The notes: a model not told the origin generated them from the letters alone. 64,000 nucleotides of DNA from Desulfobaccales bacterium (GCA_037481655.1 JBBFLF010000007.1:62001-126000); one strand, 5' to 3'; positions 54,402 to 63,131 are shown, counted from the first letter of the stretch. Translations and numbers: made by a program.

Positions 54402-55349
54402 ATGAAGGCGGCCATCCTGGCGGCGGGTCTGGGCACCCGACTGCTGCCCCTGACCCGCGTCCTCCCCAAGGCCCTGGTGCCGGTGTGTCACCGGCCGCTT
54501 CTGGGGATCATCCTGGACCAGCTGGCGGAGGCCGGCTGTGTGCAGGTGGCGGTGAACACCCACCACCTGGGGGAGGAGATCCTGCATTTCCTGGGGCGCG
54601 GGGGGCCCTGGGGCTTGCAGGTGCAGGTGAGCCATGAGCCGGAGATCCTGGGGACCGGCGGGGGTCTCCGCCACCTGGCCCGCCTCCTGGGCGGCGGCCC
54701 GCTGCTGGCCATCAATGCCGACATCCTCACGGACCTGGACTTTGCGGCCCTCTTCGCCCGCCGGGACCTTGAGGCCGCGGCCACTCTGGTGGTCCACGAC
54801 CGGCCGCCCTACAACAATGTCTGGCTCAATGGGGAAAGCCGGGTCTGCGGGGTGGGGGAACGGCCGGCTGCGGCGGTGGGGCCGCCGGTGGCCTACACCG
54901 GCATCCAGGTGGTGGGGCCTCAGATGCTGGACTGGCTCCCCGGGGAGGGCCCCCTGGACCTGGTGGCGGCCTGGCGGCAGGCCCTGGCGGCCGGGGTGCG
55001 GCTGGCGGCGCTTAAGGTGTCGGGCCATTTCTGGCAGGATGTGGGCAGCCGGGAGAGTTATCTCATGGCCCACCGGCGACTGTTATCCGGGGAATCTCCG
55101 GCGCTTGCCCGGCTCCTCGGCCCTTTGGCCGACCCTTTGATCCCCCCGGATGCCCAGGTGGCCCCCGGGGTCCGTTTCGGGCCGGGGGTGGTGCTGGGGC
55201 ACCGGGTGCGGGTGGCGGAAGAGGCCTGGCTGGAAAACACCGTGGTGCTGGACGATGCCCGCCTGGCTGCCGGGGTGAGTCTTAGTGGCTGCGTGGTGGC
55301 CCCGGGAGTGCGGGTGACCGCCTCGGCCCGGGACGAGATTATCGTTTAA
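54402..55349 (+). CDS. Sugar-1-phosphate nucleotidyltransferase
   Basis: Enzymes of this group attach a nucleoside diphosphate to a sugar 1-phosphate. The 315-residue product has the NTP-binding motif AAGLGTRLLPLTRVLPKALVPVCHRP (about residues 7-32, shown in pieces), a GTGGGLRHL and the metal-binding NADILTDLD. A short left-handed beta-helix-like tail follows (VAPGVRFGPGVVLG...). It resembles MurNAc-1-P uridylyltransferases and GDP-mannose pyrophosphorylases, and the substrate cannot be decided. It could supply sugars to the glycosyltransferases downstream. Confidence 0.87.
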   Translation: MKAAILAAGLGTRLLPLTRVLPKALVPVCHRPLLGIILDQLAEAGCVQVAVNTHHLGEEILHFLGRGGPWGLQVQVSHEPEILGTGGGLRHLARLLGGGPLLAINADILTDLDFAALFARRDLEAAATLVVHDRPPYNNVWLNGESRVCGVGERPAAAVGPPVAYTGIQVVGPQMLDWLPGEGPLDLVAAWRQALAAGVRLAALKVSGHFWQDVGSRESYLMAHRRLLSGESPALARLLGPLADPLIPPDAQVAPGVRFGPGVVLGHRVRVAEEAWLENTVVLDDARLAAGVSLSGCVVAPGVRVTASARDEIIV

Positions 55350-55428
55350 ACAGGTAGTTCTTGAACCCCGGAAACGGTCGGGGGAGAAAAATGCAAGGGG
55401 TGGGGGGAGAGGGTGAGATGGTGAGGGC

Positions 55429-55454
55429 AGGGGGCCGCTGCTCTTTGGCCCCCT
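55429..55454 (+). terminator. G/C hairpin after the nucleotidyltransferase gene
   Basis: AGGGGGCC, ten-base loop, GGCCCCCT, about 80 bases after the stop, with possible outer pairing of GGGAGAGGG and CCCTCTCCC and a short AAAAA afterwards. Hairpin-family member. Confidence 0.5.
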
Positions 55455-55511
55455 CTCCCTAAAAAGAAACCTATTCGGCCATCACCTTACAAGAACCCTC
55501 TGCCAATTCAG

Positions 55512-56012
55512 ATGCCCGCTTCTATCCGTTTCCCTTGGCTGCTTCGCCTCTTTCTCCTGGCCTGGGCCCTCCAGGGCGTGTTAGTTCTGTGGGAGCTGAG
55601 GCCGGAGATCCTGGACACGGGGCGCCGCCTTCTTATGGGCCCCCGGGGCGCGGCGGTGCGCCTGGAGGACCCCTTTTATCGCTGGGTGGAGGGGCTGGCC
55701 CGGGTCATTCCCCCGGAGGCCACCTATCTCTTCCTGGACCGCTATGAGCGGGGGAAGGAGATCGAGGCCCGTTACCATCTCTTCCCCCGGCGCCATGTCC
55801 TGGCAGCCCCCAACCTCCCGCCCACCTATCTCTTCTACCTGCTGCGCCACTTTGGGGCCAAGTTTCTGGTGGCCCACACCGCCCCGGAGCCCCTGAGCCC
55901 GGAGGTGGCCCGGGCCGTGCGCACCCCGACGTTCGCTCCTCTCCCCCCCGCCGGCCAGGGCCAGGTCTTCCGGGTGGAGGGCCACCGCCTGCAGGGGGAT
56001 TTCTATGATTGA
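55512..56012 (+). CDS. Hypothetical membrane-anchored protein next to GT-C enzyme
   Basis: A 166-residue protein with one N-terminal membrane segment (WLLRLFLLAWALQGVLVLW, residues 9-27) and a soluble part. There are no motifs I recognise; segments such as FLDRYERGKEIEARYHLFPRR hint at a periplasmic domain. It overlaps the next gene by 8 bases, so both are translated from the same message and probably act together. The Shine-Dalgarno sequence is weak, so the start is less certain. Confidence 0.7.
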   Translation: MPASIRFPWLLRLFLLAWALQGVLVLWELRPEILDTGRRLLMGPRGAAVRLEDPFYRWVEGLARVIPPEATYLFLDRYERGKEIEARYHLFPRRHVLAAPNLPPTYLFYLLRHFGAKFLVAHTAPEPLSPEVARAVRTPTFAPLPPAGQGQVFRVEGHRLQGDFYD

Positions 56013-57384
56013 GGCATTGCTATTGCCCCTGCGCTGGCTGACGGCCCTGGGGCTGTGCCATTTCATCGGCTATGCCCTCCTCCGCCTCCTCATCCCCCGC
56101 CCTGGGGGTCTTTCCGGGCCGGAGACCCTGGCCCTGAGCTTCGGGGTGGGTTCCCTGGCCATCACCGGGTGGATGCTGGCTTTGAGCGCCCTGGGCGTGC
56201 CCTTTCGGGTGGAGGCGATTCACCTGCCCCTGGCCGGACTAGCCGCCGGCATCCTCCTGGCCACCCGCTTCCGGGGGCGGCCCGCCGCCCTCCCCCACTT
56301 TTCCCCCGCCTCCTCCCCTCCTTGGGCCGGCTGGGACATTTTCTGCCTCACCGGCCTGGGTCTGGTGCTCCTTTACGCCGCCCTCCGGGCCACCCTCTTT
56401 CCCATGTGGGCCTGGGACAGCATCGCCACCTGGGGCTTCAAGGCCAAAGTCTTTTACCTCCGGCAGGGGGTGGACCTCCAAGGCCTCACGGCCCACCCTT
56501 ATTACCCCAACCATGTGCCCCTGATCCTCACCTTCTTCTACCTTACCTTAGGCGGGGTGAAGGATCATCTCGCCCAGGGGCTCTTTCCCTGGTGGGGGGC
56601 CATGACCCTGGCCCTGCTCTATGCCCTGCTCCGCCGCCTTGAGCTCTCCCGAGGCCAGGCTCTAGGGGTGACCCTGTTTTTCGCCACCAGCGGCGTCACC
56701 TTCATCACCCACCTGTTCATTGCTTACGCCGATCTGCCCCTCACCTTCTATGCCCTGGGCGCCGCCGGGCTTCTTTACCTGAAGCTCCGTGACCTGGCGC
56801 CCTCCGGAAGCCTCCCCCTTATTGCCCTGATGTGCGCCGGGCTGAGCTGGACCAAATTCGAAGGCGCGCCCCTGGCCGCCACCTTTATCCTGGCCGCGGC
56901 CTTGACCCTCCTGTGGCTGCGGCCGCCATCCCTCCTCCGCCGCCTGGCCACCCTGGCCTGGCCCGCAGGCGGCATCCTTTTGGGCACCCTCCCCTGGCGG
57001 CTCTACATGCGGGCCCACCACATCGAGGTGGGAAGCGACCATATCTTAAGCTTCTTCCCCCACCAGTTCGTCTGGGCCATGCCGGCCCTGGGAAAAATCC
57101 TCGCCCTGCCTTTCGCCTTCGGAGTCCTGTGGTGGGCCACCCTGGCCGCCGCCATTTTGCTGGGCCGCCGCCTGGTCACCTCCCCGCCCCTGTTCCTGAC
57201 CCTCACCCTGGCCGGCAACCTCCTGGCCATCCTCCTGGGCTACGCCCTGGCCCCCACCTCCACCGAAGAATTCCCCTTCTACGTCCGGGCTACCCTGGAC
57301 CGCCTGCTCCTGCACCTCGCCCCCCTGGCCGCCCTGCTGGTGGGGGAGGGGGTGAAGGAGGCGGGGGGAGGGCCAGGGACCTGA
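56005..57384 (+). CDS. Membrane glycosyltransferase (GT-C/PMT-like)
   Basis: A 459-residue very hydrophobic protein with about ten membrane segments. The region WAWDSIATWGFKAKVFYLRQG and a following HPYYPNHVPL fits the loop of GT-C enzymes, which transfer sugars from polyprenyl phosphates to lipids or proteins on the outer face of the inner membrane. The family is inferred from topology and short motifs. It is the last gene of its cluster and is followed by a strong terminator. Confidence 0.7.
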   Translation: MIEALLLPLRWLTALGLCHFIGYALLRLLIPRPGGLSGPETLALSFGVGSLAITGWMLALSALGVPFRVEAIHLPLAGLAAGILLATRFRGRPAALPHFSPASSPPWAGWDIFCLTGLGLVLLYAALRATLFPMWAWDSIATWGFKAKVFYLRQGVDLQGLTAHPYYPNHVPLILTFFYLTLGGVKDHLAQGLFPWWGAMTLALLYALLRRLELSRGQALGVTLFFATSGVTFITHLFIAYADLPLTFYALGAAGLLYLKLRDLAPSGSLPLIALMCAGLSWTKFEGAPLAATFILAAALTLLWLRPPSLLRRLATLAWPAGGILLGTLPWRLYMRAHHIEVGSDHILSFFPHQFVWAMPALGKILALPFAFGVLWWATLAAAILLGRRLVTSPPLFLTLTLAGNLLAILLGYALAPTSTEEFPFYVRATLDRLLLHLAPLAALLVGEGVKEAGGGPGT

Positions 57385-57429
57385 GGTCCCTGCCCTCCCC
57401 CCGGGCCCCCCTCCCCACCCGCAGACGAC

Positions 57430-57458
57430 AACGGGGCGGGCCTGTGGCCCGCCCCGTT
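57430..57458 (+). terminator. Strong terminator after GT-C gene
   Basis: AACGGGGCGGGCC, TGT loop, GGCCCGCCCCGTT, then GTTATTCT, 46 bases after the stop codon. Confidence 0.75.
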
Positions 57459-57489
57459 GTTATTCTCACAAGGGATTGGGGGTGGGGGC

Positions 57490-57534
57490 CCGGGGGAGGG
57501 GGAAAGGGCCTCGGCCCTTTGCCCCCTCCCCCGG
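57490..57534 (-). terminator. Long G/C hairpin after the formate dehydrogenase operon
   Basis: CCGGGGGAGGGGG-AAAGGGCC pairs over 21 base pairs (one bulge) with GGCCCTTT-G-CCCCCTCCCCCGG and a two-base loop. It lies six bases past the fdhB stop and 30 bases beyond the GT-C terminator, so it can serve both converging transcripts. Confidence 0.65.
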
Positions 57535-57539
57535 TCACC

Positions 57540-59387
57540 TTACCTAAGTTTGCACACCCCGGTGGGGCAGATTTTTTTGGTGACGTGGTCTTCGAATTCC
57601 TGGCGGAAGTTTTTGTAGGCGCTTAAGAACGGCGCCGGGGCGGTCTGGCCCAAGGGGCAGAAGGAGGCGTCGATCATGGCGGCGCCCAGGCGTTCCAGGA
57701 GGGCCAGGTCGTCCAGGGTGCCCTGCCCCTGGCAGATGCGGTTGATGGTCTTCAGGATCACGGGCGTGCCTTCCCGGCAGGGGGTGCACTGGCCGCAGGA
57801 TTCGTGGGCGAAGAACTTGGCCACGGCCCTCACGAAGTCCACCACGCAGGTGTTCTGGTCCATGACCAGCATGGTGCCGGAGCCCAAAGCACCCCCCACT
57901 TGGGCCATGGAGCCGAAGTCGAGAGGTGTGTCCAGGGCCGCGGCGGTGACGATGCCGGCGGAGGCGCCTCCGGTCTGGCAGAACTTGAAGGTGCTCCCCG
58001 GGCGCATGCCGCCGCCGTAAGTGTCGATGAGCTCCCTCAAGGTGATGCCCGCCGGCACCTCCACGATCTGCGGCGTTTTGACGTGGCCGATGATCTGGTA
58101 GATCTTGGTGCCGGTGGTGTCCGGGGTGCCCAGGCTCTTGTACCAGGCGCCGCCCTTTTCAATGATGGCCGGCACGCTGGCCAGAGTTTCCACATTGTTG
58201 ACGATGGTGGGTTTGCCCCACAGGCCCGCCACGCCCGGAAAAGGCGGCTTCATGCGGGGGTAGCCCCGTTTGCCTTCGATGGATTCGATAAGGGCGGTCT
58301 CCTCGCCGCAGATGTAGCAGCCAAAACCCGAGCGCACCTCGATATCGAAGGAGAAGTCGGTGCCGAAGAGGTTTTTCCCCAGGAAGCCCTTGGCCCGGGC
58401 CTGCTCGATGGCCTTGTTGAGGCGGTGTTTGGAGAGGTAGTATTCGCCCCGGACGTAGATGTAGCCCTGGGAGGCGCCCACAGCGTAGCCGGCGATGGCC
58501 ATGCCCTCCAGGACCTTCTGGGGGTCCCCCTCCATGATGTAGCGGTCCTTGATGGTGCCCGGCTCCCCTTCGTCGGCGTTGCAGATGATGTATTTGGGGG
58601 TGACGGTGAGAGGCCGGGTAAAGGACCATTTGAGCCCGGCGGGGAAGCCGGCGCCGCCCCGGCCGCGAATGCCGGCTGTCTTTACCTCCTCCACCACCTG
58701 CTCCGGGGTCATGGTGGTCACCGCCTTTTTCAGGGCCTGCCAGCCGCCGGCGGCCACATAATCGTCGATGTTTTCCGGATCGATCTTCCCCACGTTCTTG
58801 AGGAGGATGAGGTCCGTGGGGGGCTGCTTGTAGCTGGTGACCTCGTTGGTGGTGCACTTGAGGGTGGTGTAGTCCGGGGCTTTCCCGGCCCGGTAGTCGG
58901 CGATGATCTGCCGGAAGCGCTCCCGGGTGAGGTGGCCGTGCACCACTTCGTTGATCTGCATGGCCGGGGCCACCTCGCACACCCCCAGGCAAGCGCTGGT
59001 CTCCAGGGTAAAGAGGCCGTCCGAGGTGGTCTCATTGAGGCCGATGCCCAGCTCCTCTTTGGCCATCTCCAGGAGATTTTCGGCCCCCAGCACATGGCAG
59101 GGCGGGGATTCGCAGAAGCGGATGACGTACTTCCCCTTGGGCCGCCAGGTGTACATGGAGTAGAAGCTCATCACCCCGAAGATGTGGGCCGCCGGGATGT
59201 TGAGGCCTTCGGCGATGCGGTCCTGAGCTTCGGGGGGGAGCCAGCCGATGGCCTCCTGCACCTCCTGGAGGACGGGCATGAGGTTGCCGGGGACGTCCTT
59301 ATATTTGGCGATGATGGCGTCGATCTTCTCTAACTGGGCCGGGCTGAGCTGGGCCGGAGTGGATGCCGCGCAGCTGCACGTGATCAT
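57540..59387 (-). CDS. fdhB: Formate dehydrogenase-associated NuoE-NuoF fusion (NAD(P)H-binding flavoprotein subunit)
   Basis: This subunit passes electrons between the formate dehydrogenase and NAD(P)+. The 615-residue protein fuses two Complex I-like parts. Residues 1-165 are NuoE-like, with the [2Fe-2S] ligands C92, C97, C133 and C137. Residues 170-615 are NuoF-like, with the FMN/NADH site GRGGAGFPAGLKWSF, CGEETALIESIEG and the [4Fe-4S] ligands C531, C534, C537 (SCGQCTPC) and C577. The gene starts 16 bases after fdhA with GGGAGG upstream. The arrangement resembles NAD-dependent or bifurcating formate dehydrogenases; the extra C-terminal ferredoxin domain of some HydB-type NuoF proteins is absent. 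Confidence 0.93.
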   Translation of the reverse strand: MITCSCAASTPAQLSPAQLEKIDAIIAKYKDVPGNLMPVLQEVQEAIGWLPPEAQDRIAEGLNIPAAHIFGVMSFYSMYTWRPKGKYVIRFCESPPCHVLGAENLLEMAKEELGIGLNETTSDGLFTLETSACLGVCEVAPAMQINEVVHGHLTRERFRQIIADYRAGKAPDYTTLKCTTNEVTSYKQPPTDLILLKNVGKIDPENIDDYVAAGGWQALKKAVTTMTPEQVVEEVKTAGIRGRGGAGFPAGLKWSFTRPLTVTPKYIICNADEGEPGTIKDRYIMEGDPQKVLEGMAIAGYAVGASQGYIYVRGEYYLSKHRLNKAIEQARAKGFLGKNLFGTDFSFDIEVRSGFGCYICGEETALIESIEGKRGYPRMKPPFPGVAGLWGKPTIVNNVETLASVPAIIEKGGAWYKSLGTPDTTGTKIYQIIGHVKTPQIVEVPAGITLRELIDTYGGGMRPGSTFKFCQTGGASAGIVTAAALDTPLDFGSMAQVGGALGSGTMLVMDQNTCVVDFVRAVAKFFAHESCGQCTPCREGTPVILKTINRICQGQGTLDDLALLERLGAAMIDASFCPLGQTAPAPFLSAYKNFRQEFEDHVTKKICPTGVCKLR

Positions 59388-59403
59388 AGCTTAAGGCCTC
59401 CCT

Positions 59404-62094
59404 TTACGCTTTCTCGACCTGCACGGCGCAGACCTTGTATTCCGGGATGCGGCAGACCGGGTCCAGGGCGGCGTTGGTGAGCTTGTTGGCCGCCGCCTCG
59501 GCGAAGTGGAAGGGCAAAAATACCGTGCCGGCCACCGCCTTGGGGGAGATCTGGGCCCGGGCGATGATCTCGCCCCGCCGGGAGCGCACCCGCACCCGGT
59601 CGCCGTCGCTGATACCCAAACGCTGGGCGTCCGCCGCGGCCATCTCCACCCGGCACTCCGGCGCCTTTTCCGTGAGCCCCGGGGCCCGGCGGCTCATGGT
59701 GCCGGTGTGATACTGATAGAGCACCCGGCCGGTGGTGAGATAGAGGGGGTAGTCCGCGTCCGGCATCTCCGCCGGGTCTTTGTGCTCCACCGGGAAGAAC
59801 ATGCCCAGCCCCCGGGCGAAGCGGTCCTTATGCAGAAAGACGGTGCCGGGGTGCTCTTCCGTGGGGCAGGGCCACTGGATGCCCCCCGCCTCCAGCCGCT
59901 TATAGGTGATGCCGGCGTAGGACGGGGTGACTTTCCGGATCTCCTCGAAGATCTCCTCCGGGGAGGCATAATTCATGGGATATCCCAGGCGATTGCTGAG
60001 CTCGCAGATGATCTGCCAGTCGGGCTTGCACCCGGGAAGCGGCGGGATGCACTGGCGCACCCGGGCCACCCGGCGCTCGGTGTTGGCGAAGGTGCCGTCC
60101 TTTTCGGCAAAGGAGGCCGCGGGCAGGACCACGTGGGCCAATTTGCCGGTCTCGGTGAGGAAGATGTCCTGCACCACCAGCAGCTCCAGCTTCTGCATGG
60201 CCTTGATGGCGTGGTCGGCGTCGGCATCCGACAGGGCCGGGTTTTCGCCGATGATGTAGAGGGCCTTCATCTCCCCGGCATTGATGGCCGGGAGCATGTC
60301 GGTCATGGTCTTGCCCACCCAGGCGGGAAGCCCGCTCACGCCCCAGGCCGCCTCCATCTTTTTGCGGGCCGCCTCGTCGGTCACCGGCTGGTAGCCGGAA
60401 AAGACATTGGGCAGACCCCCCATGTCGCAGGCGCCCTGGACGTTGTTCTGGCCCCGTAAGGGGTTGACGCCGCCGCCCCAGACCCCCACGTTGCCGCAGA
60501 GCATGGCCAGGTTGGCCAGGGCCTTGACGTTGTCGGTGCCCACGGTGTGCTGGGTGATGCCCATGCAATAGACGATGGAGGCCACCTTGGCCTGGGCGTA
60601 CATCCGGGCCGCGGCCTCGATGTCCGCCGCCGGGATGCCGGTGATCTGGGCGGCCCGCTCCGGGGTGTAGGCCGCCACCGTCTGCTTCAGGGCCTCGAAA
60701 TTCTCGGTGCGCTCGGCCACATAGGCGGCGTCATAGAGATTGTCCCGGATGATGACGTGCATCATGCCGTTGAGGAGGGCGATGTCCGTCCCGGGGTATT
60801 GGCGCAAGTAAAGCTTGGCGAACTTCACCAGGTCCTGGCGCCTCGGGTCCACCACGATGAGATGGGCGCCCTTGAAGCGCACCGCCCGTTTGATGCGGGC
60901 GGCAATGACCGGGTGGTTTTCATTGGTGTTGGAGCCGATGACCAGAATGCACTTCGCGTCCTCCAACTCGCCGATGGAGTTGGTCATGGCGCCGGAACCG
61001 AAAGCTGCGGCCAGACCGGCCACAGTGGCGCTGTGTCAGAGACGGGCGCAGTGGTCCACGTGGTTGGTGCCGATCACCGCCCGCATGAATTTCTGCATCA
61101 GGTAGTTCTCTTCATTGGTGATGCGGGCGGAGCACCAGCCGCCGATCTGCTCGGGACCGTGTTTCTCCTTGATCTCCTTGAGCTTGGCGGCCACGAAATC
61201 CAGGGCCTCATCCCAGCTCACCGGGGTCAGCTCGCCGTTTTTGCGCAGGAGCGGCGTGGTGAGGCGCTCGGGGTGGTGCACAAAGTGCCAGCCGAAGCGG
61301 CCTTTGACGCACAGCCGGCCGTTATTGGGCTCCAGGTCGGCGCCGGTCACCTTGACGATGCGGTCGTCCTTGACATGCACCTCCAACTGGCAGCCCACGC
61401 CGCAGTATGGGCAGGTGGTGAGGACTTTGGTCCGTTCCCAGGCCCGGCCCTGGCCGAGGGCGTTTTTGTCCAGGAGCGCCCCCACCGGACAGGACTGGAC
61501 GCACTCGCCGCAGAAGACGCAGTCGGACTCGATGTAGGTCTTGTCCGCCTTGGCGACGATCTTGTTGTGGGAGCCCCGGTAGCCGATGGCGATGGCGTCG
61601 TTCACCTGGCGCTCAGTGCAGCCCCGCACACAGCGGCCGCACATGATGCACTTGGAGAAATCCCGGACGATCATGCTGTTGTTGTCTTCGAAGTAGTAGG
61701 GATGGTCCGGGGGGGTGGCGAAGGCGGGGTATGGCACCTGGTAGCGGTAGGCCAGGGCCTGGAGCTCGCATTCGCCGTTGGCCTCGCAGATGAGGCAGTT
61801 GTGGTTGCCGCTGGCCAGGGCCAGCTCCAGCACCATGCGCCGGGCGGCGGCCACCCGGGGGCTCTCCGTCTGGATCACCTGATTGGCCGCGGCCTGGGTG
61901 GCGCAGGCGGGGAGCAGGGTGCGGGCCCCTTCCACCTCCACCACACAGACGCGACAGGAACCGGTGGGCAGAGTGTCTTTCATCCAACAGAGGGTGGGGA
62001 TATAGACCCCGGCCCCTCGGGCCACCTCAAGAATGGTCTGACCGGGCTCAAAGGCCACGGTCCGGCCATTGAGGGTCAAAGTGGGTTCGGCCAT
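59404..62094 (-). CDS. fdhA: Formate dehydrogenase catalytic subunit, selenocysteine at in-frame UGA
   Basis: The molybdenum/tungsten-bis-pterin enzyme that oxidises formate or reduces CO2. With UGA at 61036-61038 read as Sec353 the product has 896 residues. From the N-terminus: a [2Fe-2S] site (C36, C47, C50, C64), a His-Cys3 cluster (H98, C100, C103, C109), two [4Fe-4S] clusters (C149-C159 and C192-C202), a further one (C228, C231, C235, C262), and the catalytic site HCARL-Sec-HSATVAGL. The rest of the molybdopterin domain continues to ...VCRIPEYKVCAVQVEKA. A plain reading splits the gene in two at the UGA; a SECIS-like hairpin directly after it shows it is one gene. It is followed by the NuoE-NuoF gene. 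Confidence 0.95.
61007..61038 (-). promoter_or_regulatory. UGA selenocysteine codon with bacterial SECIS hairpin in fdhA
   Basis: The UGA codon (61038-61036) is followed after 18 bases by GGTCT (61017-61013), which forms the loop of a six-base-pair stem GTGGCC/GGCCGC (61023-61018 with 61012-61007). The 18-base distance and the GGUCU loop are as I remember them for E. coli fdhF, where SelB binds. This supports Sec insertion here. Confidence 0.88.
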
Positions 62095-62156
62095 GCGCGT
62101 GCTTCCTCCCTCGTGGGTAAGCGCTCGCCGTGGCTGGGCCGGGCCACAGCATGTTC

Positions 62157-62186
62157 ATCTTAGCACAAGGTCGGGAAGGGGGACAA
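62157..62186 (-). promoter_or_regulatory. Probable promoter of fdhA-fdhB
   Basis: TTGTCC (62181-62186), 18-base spacer ending in TGC, then TAAGAT (62157-62162). The extended -10 and the -35 match four of six each. It gives a leader of about 55 bases before fdhA, whose start has GGGAGGAAG upstream. The layout is the same as the HU promoter at 32101-32130. Confidence 0.5.
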
Positions 62187-62387
62187 AGGAAAAAAAGATG
62201 TCTCCGGCGAGAATCGTCGGAAAATGGGACAGGTCAAAGGCAGCCCCGGGAGTGTGCCTGTATCAGCGGCGGGTAAGGGATCTCGGCAAGGGGCGGAGGA
62301 AGAGGAATATTATGAAGGAGGGAACCCGGAGTAAGGGGAGGCCAGGCGTCTTCCCCGCCTCCCCTCCCCCCGCGGCAAAACCGACCT

Positions 62388-62653
62388 GGCCGTGCACCCT
62401 CCATCGCCCCCGCCACCGCCGAGGGCTCAGGCCCGGGGGTGTGGGATTAGCTGCCGCCACGACACAGCCGGCCCGGCTTACCGCTGCTTCCTTCCGGACC
62501 TGACGGGGTTCACCGGCGTCTGTTGCGTGGGGTCCAATCCGCCCGCCGGGCCGCGGCCAAAGGCGGCGCTGCGAGGCTCTGGGAGGGGATTCAACCCCGC
62601 ATCAAGCGGCTTTCGGGTTACAGGGCACCGCTAGCTCCCCGTCTAGCACGGCC
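62388..62653 (-). ncRNA. ffs: Long bacterial SRP RNA with Alu domain
   Basis: This RNA is the core of the signal recognition particle, with Ffh, for co-translational membrane targeting. The S-domain tip has the invariant GTCAGGTCCGGAAGGAAGCAG (about 62473-62495). The 5' part (62653-62580) carries the Alu-domain sequence GGGGAGCTAGCGGTGCCCTGTA as in the Bacillus subtilis scRNA. The ends pair as GGCCGTGC/GCACGGCC. The length is about 266 bases, like the 271-base Bacillus RNA and unlike the 114-base E. coli 4.5S RNA. The exact ends are estimated from the closing stem. Confidence 0.92.
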
Positions 62654-62660
62654 AGGAATC

Positions 62661-62939
62661 TTATGACCGATCCACCAGTTCGCTCAGTTCCTTGCCCACC
62701 TTGAAAAAGGGGAGCTTTTTGCCCCCCACCTCGATGACGTCGCCGGTTTTGGGGTTCCGGCCCTTGTAGCCATTATAATACTTCACCTTGAAGCTGCCGA
62801 AGCCCCGGATCTCGATGCGTTCGTTGCGCACCAGGGCTTCCGCCATATTCTCAAAGATGGCGTTGACCACCAGCTCCGCTTTTTTCAGGGTGAGGTTCTC
62901 AGCCTTGGCCAGGGCCTCGATGAGTTGCGACTTGTTCAT
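62661..62939 (-). CDS. HU/IHF-family DNA-binding protein (beside SRP RNA)
   Basis: A 92-residue histone-like protein starting MNKSQLIEALAKAENLTLKKAELVV. It has the core RIEIRGFGSFKVKYYNGYKGRNPKTGDVIEVGG and ends GKELSELVDRS. The arm tip NPKTG and the strand around VEVGGKKLPFFK look more IHF-beta-like than the other HU-type gene at 31642. The stop codon is seven bases before the 5' end of the SRP RNA on the same strand. A promoter lies at 63013-63041. Confidence 0.93.
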   Translation of the reverse strand: MNKSQLIEALAKAENLTLKKAELVVNAIFENMAEALVRNERIEIRGFGSFKVKYYNGYKGRNPKTGDVIEVGGKKLPFFKVGKELSELVDRS

Positions 62940-63012
62940 GCAGCACCACTCCTTGGGAGAGAGGTTGAGAGGCCCGCACCGCGCCCGGCAGGCCGGGGGC
63001 TAATTGATTTAC

Positions 63013-63041
63013 ATAATAAAAAAAATAAGTTGGGCCGTAAA
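63013..63041 (-). promoter_or_regulatory. Probable promoter of HU/IHF gene and SRP RNA
   Basis: TTTACG (63036-63041), 17-base spacer, TATTAT (63013-63018) in a strongly AT-rich stretch. The leader to the HU/IHF ATG is about 70 bases. The SRP RNA may be transcribed from here, or from a weak -10-like TAAGAT (62658-62663) overlapping the HU stop. Confidence 0.55.
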
Positions 63042-63131
63042 GAAAAAAATGTCCCGCCTCTGATCCCCTCCTCCCGGCCCCTTTCCGGGAAGGACCTTTA
63101 CAGGCCCCCGGCCGGGTGATAGGCTTTTGCC

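Noticed and set aside
59404-62094. Two separate genes or a broken pseudogene for formate dehydrogenase
   Set aside because: The only break is a TGA at the exact Sec position, with a SECIS-like hairpin and intact motifs on both sides. A selenoprotein is the better explanation.
62580-62650. A tRNA-like stretch (GGTTGAATCC) near the SRP RNA that could be selC or another tRNA
   Set aside because: It has no cloverleaf or anticodon arm and matches the Alu domain of the long SRP RNA instead.
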